Assembly: GCA_947258835.1 (NCBI GenBank)
Contig: CAMYJY010000151.1
Span: 1-7,540 of the forward strand
Direction: 5' to 3'
Length of the DNA stretch: 7,540 nucleotides
Origin: an uncultured Pirellulales bacterium
Lineage (GTDB): Bacteria; Planctomycetota; Planctomycetia; Pirellulales; Lacipirellulaceae
Of the stretch, positions 5,372 through 7,540 are shown one piece after another. How positions within the stretch are numbered: the stretch's first letter is position 1; the number at the start of each line of letters is the position of its first letter. The notes beneath the pieces are model-generated. The model did not search any database, had not been told where the DNA came from, and saw only the letters and a program-made list of their open reading frames with translations. A program made the position numbers and the translations under genes.

Positions 5372-5477
5372 GGTCGTAAGAGCAACTGCCATCCTACGTT
5401 ACGTCCTGTGCCAGCTAGCCCTTCGAAGTGACTCTAAGGATGAAACATATCCTCAAGGGGCAGTTGCACTTACGACC
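5372..5477. repeat. 19-bp inverted repeat straddling the peptidase stop
   Basis: GGTCGTAAGAGCAACTGCC (5372-5390) and GGCAGTTGCACTTACGACC (5459-5477) are reverse complements with a single mismatch (18 of 19), separated by 68 nt. The right arm lies inside the last codons of the oligoendopeptidase gene, the stop codon lies in the loop, and the left arm is in the intergenic gap before the isomerase gene. A smaller hairpin, AGGAT (5437-5441) with ATCCT (5449-5453), sits in the loop. It may be a small insertion or a 3'-end RNA structure; no T-run marks it as a simple terminator. Confidence 0.7.
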
Positions 5478-7331
5478 GATCTTTCGAGTAGGCTCGGCAA
5501 AGCGATCCAAGGCCTTTTCCACCGGCGTGGGCGTGGTCATATCGACGCCCGCAGCACGCAGCAGATCGAGGGGATATTTTGAGCACCCGCCTTGCAAGAA
5601 AGACAGATAGTCATTCAATTCTTGCTGCCCGCCTGCCAGCACCCGCTCGCTGAGGGCCATGGCAGCCGCCATGCCTGTCGCGTATTGGTAGACGTAAAAG
5701 GCACGGTAAAAATGGGGGACTCGCAGGCATTCCAGGTGCAACTGCGGATCGATGACAAAGTCCGGGCCAAAATAGGCCTGCAACAACTGGGCATACTCAC
5801 GCTTAAAACACTCGACTGTCAGCGGCTCGCCGGACTCGGCCAAGGCGTGAATAATTTTCTCGAACTCGGCAAACATCGTCTGTCGAATAATCGTACTCCG
5901 AATGGCATCGATATCGCGGTTGAGCAGGTAGGCCCGCTGCTGTTTGGTTTTGGCCTGCTGCAGCAGATAGCGACTGAGCAGCTGTTCGTTGAACGTGCTG
6001 GCCACCTCCGCCACAAAAATTGTGTAGTCATAATATTGATAGGGCTGGTGCCGGGCCGAATAGTAGCTGTGCATCGAATGCCCTGCTTCGTGCGTGAGCG
6101 TAAACACATGGTCGAGCACCGGGGGCTGATAGTTCATCAGGATGTACGGTGCGCCATCGAAGCTGCCGCAACTAAAAGCGCCACTCTGCTTGCCCCGATT
6201 GGGATACCGATCGCACCAGCGGGCCTCGGTCAGTCCCTGCCGCAACACGCGACCATATGCGTCTCCCAAGGGGGCGAGCGATTTGAACACCACATCCACC
6301 GCTTGCTTCCAAGTCCGCCGCTGGTCGAGACCGCTGAGAATGGGGGCGTACGTATCGTAGTGATGCAGTTCCCGCAGCCGCATTTTGCGCCGCCGCAGGT
6401 CCAGATAACGATAGATGGCCGGTGCGCGACTCCGCACGGCGGTAATCAAGTTATCGTACACGCTAGTGGGAACGTTGTCGGCAAACAAGGCGGACTGCAG
6501 CGCGCTTTCATAACCGCGGGCCTGCGCGTAGTAGATATCGCGCTGCACGGACCCGCTCAGCGTAGCGGCCAAGGCGTTTTCGTGCTCGGCGAAGACTTGA
6601 TAGTACTGCAGAAAAGCCGTTTTGCGGACGCGCCGCGCGGGCGAGTGCAACAGCGTGGCGAAGGAAGCGTGCGACAATTCCATGGATTCGCCTTGCTCGT
6701 TCTTCACCATGCCAAACTTAAAATCGGCATCGGTCAACTGCCGAAAGGTTTGATCGGCCGTCTGCGCCATTTGGCTTTGCATCGCCAGCAGCCGCTCCTC
6801 GGCCTTGGACAGGGTGTGCGGCTTGTACCGCACGAGTCGCTCCAGCGTAAGCCGATGCGGCTGCAGGGGCCGGGCCTGGAGATAGTCTCGAAACTTCCGC
6901 GCGGGCAGGGCCAGGATCTCGGGGCGGATAAAACTGGCGGCCTGGCTGGCCTGACTGGCCACGTGCTGGTAACGGCCCATCATCCGCTGGTAATCACTAT
7001 TGGCCGTGTCCTGGGTCGTTTTCAAAAAGGCATAGGTGCCCAGCCGCTCCGCCAGGCGATCACATTTCAAGTCAAAGGCCAAGCACTTGGCCAGCTGCGC
7101 GGCGCTCTGGCCCAGCGTACCGCGAAAGGCGGCATAGCGGGAAATCTGTTTTTCCCATGTGCCAAAGTCCGTTTCCCAGGCCGGGTCATCGGCATACAGA
7201 CTGCTTAAATCCCACGTATCGGCCTCTTTCACCCGGGAGCGGGGCGGCAGTATGTGATGCTTTGGTTTGGACTTGGACTTCCGTGCGGTAGCGGTCATGG
7301 CAGCTGCATGTTGGTGAGAAAAACGAAACAT
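5415..7331 (-). CDS. pepF: Oligoendopeptidase F, M3 family
   Basis: A 638-residue zinc peptidase of family M3 (M3B, PepF type), which cuts short peptides in the cytoplasm. The motif THEAGHSMHSYY has His414 and His418 as ligands and Glu415 as catalytic base, with Glu442 in FVAEVAST as the third ligand. Further family marks are the N-terminal WDLSSLY (40-46), FSCGSFDGAPYILMNY (386-401), the substrate-binding HFYRAFYVYQYATG (540-553) and LLRAAGVDMTTPTPVEKAL (590-608). After RFAE (610-613) the sequence becomes Cys/Arg-rich (PTRKIGRKCNC... VTSKG), unlike the usual acidic tail, and overlaps an inverted repeat, so the last ~25 residues look substituted. Start: ATG at 7331, or ATG at 7298 (MTATARKSKSK); neither has a Shine-Dalgarno sequence. 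A GCCGGC-GATCA-GCCGGC hairpin (7334-7350) lies directly before the first. The isomerase gene follows 102 nt downstream. Confidence 0.9.
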   Translation of the reverse strand: MFRFSHQHAAAMTATARKSKSKPKHHILPPRSRVKEADTWDLSSLYADDPAWETDFGTWEKQISRYAAFRGTLGQSAAQLAKCLAFDLKCDRLAERLGTYAFLKTTQDTANSDYQRMMGRYQHVASQASQAASFIRPEILALPARKFRDYLQARPLQPHRLTLERLVRYKPHTLSKAEERLLAMQSQMAQTADQTFRQLTDADFKFGMVKNEQGESMELSHASFATLLHSPARRVRKTAFLQYYQVFAEHENALAATLSGSVQRDIYYAQARGYESALQSALFADNVPTSVYDNLITAVRSRAPAIYRYLDLRRRKMRLRELHHYDTYAPILSGLDQRRTWKQAVDVVFKSLAPLGDAYGRVLRQGLTEARWCDRYPNRGKQSGAFSCGSFDGAPYILMNYQPPVLDHVFTLTHEAGHSMHSYYSARHQPYQYYDYTIFVAEVASTFNEQLLSRYLLQQAKTKQQRAYLLNRDIDAIRSTIIRQTMFAEFEKIIHALAESGEPLTVECFKREYAQLLQAYFGPDFVIDPQLHLECLRVPHFYRAFYVYQYATGMAAAMALSERVLAGGQQELNDYLSFLQGGCSKYPLDLLRAAGVDMTTPTPVEKALDRFAEPTRKIGRKCNCPLRICFILRVTSKG

Positions 7332-7401
7332 CGGCCGGCGATCAGCCGGCAGGTTTCAAGTGCGGTGAGCCACGGACGGAAGTCCGCTGCTCGCCCAAGG
7401 C

Positions 7402-7433
7402 ATCATAAAAATTTCAGAGCAATATTTTGTCAA
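7402..7433 (-). promoter_or_regulatory. Candidate promoter of the oligoendopeptidase gene
   Basis: On the minus strand a perfect TTGACA (7433-7428) is followed by TATGAT (7407-7402, five of six) after 20 nt, in a locally AT-rich stretch. The spacer is about 3 nt longer than optimal, so activity could be weak or need an activator. The -10 box ends about 70 nt upstream of the ATG at 7331. It is the only promoter-like pair I see before the peptidase gene. Confidence 0.4.
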
Positions 7434-7487
7434 GGCCAGCATTCAGGTTGCCATCGCTGGAGCGCACCTCGCGGTGTGGTAGTCCAT

Positions 7488-7540
7488 TGTCATTCCCGTT
7501 GCTCTCTATGTCATTCCCGTTGCTCTCTATGTCATTCCCG
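7488..7540. repeat. 21-bp tandem repeat, cut by window edge
   Basis: Two identical 21-bp units (7488-7508, 7509-7529) and the first 11 bases of a third (7530-7540). Each unit contains GTCATTCCCG followed by TTGCTCTCTAT; GTCATTCCCG occurs at 7489-7498, 7510-7519 and 7531-7540. The array runs out of the window, so its full copy number is unknown. The 10-bp core is the reverse complement of one arm of the palindrome near 1628-1637. It has no spacers of changing sequence and is not a CRISPR array. Confidence 0.85.

Noticed and set aside
5592..7208. Long plus-strand reading frame of 538 codons opposite the oligoendopeptidase gene
   Set aside because: It is antisense to a clear M3 peptidase with all its motifs, and its translation has no recognisable motif; GC-biased third positions leave the opposite strand open.
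7488..7540. CRISPR array
   Set aside because: The units are directly abutting 21-bp tandem copies with no variable spacers, and no cas gene is present.

Overview
The window looks like an ordinary chromosomal stretch of a moderately GC-rich bacterium, most likely a planctomycete of the Pirellulales type. This is an inference: the proteins resemble families I associate with that group (a DUF1570-like metalloprotease, a small lipoprotein and a repeat-bearing anchored protein), and the gene-poor parts carry dispersed palindromes. Every gene I can support, including the tRNA, is on the minus strand, so transcription runs from high to low coordinates. The long plus-strand reading frames are antisense shadows.

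In transcription order the right half holds: a tandem 21-bp repeat at the window edge (7488-7540); a candidate promoter (7402-7433); an M3-family oligoendopeptidase F (7331-5415) whose last ~25 residues look replaced by sequence belonging to an inverted repeat; a sugar phosphate isomerase/epimerase of the xylose-isomerase-like TIM-barrel type (5312-4311); a secreted gluzincin-type metalloprotease whose GTG start overlaps the preceding stop (4311-2848); and a 40-residue single-pass membrane protein with a strong Shine-Dalgarno sequence, nested over the end of the metalloprotease gene (2894-2772).

The middle holds a second unit: a good sigma70-type promoter (2697-2669), tRNA-His(GTG) with encoded G-1 and C73 (2652-2578), a DUF2780-like protein starting only 10 nt after the tRNA (2567-2190), and a 106-codon frame (2187-1867) that looks like the C-terminal tail of a HerA/DUF87-type ATPase whose catalytic part is missing.

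The stretch 1406-1866 has no convincing intact gene. It contains four different palindromic elements (an ACCACGAAGACAC-type repeat, a small GC hairpin, an ATTCCCGC/GCGGGAAT palindrome and a perfect 13-bp AT-rich inverted repeat) plus a short orphan open segment. The left end holds a probable two-gene operon: a lipoprotein (1405-845) followed by a membrane-anchored protein with internal repeats (827-195). Positions 1-194 show no supported gene.

I see no defence system, CRISPR array, transposase or secondary-metabolite cluster. The points most worth a second look are the small membrane ORF, the altered end of the peptidase gene, the ATPase remnant and the tRNA-to-DUF2780 arrangement.
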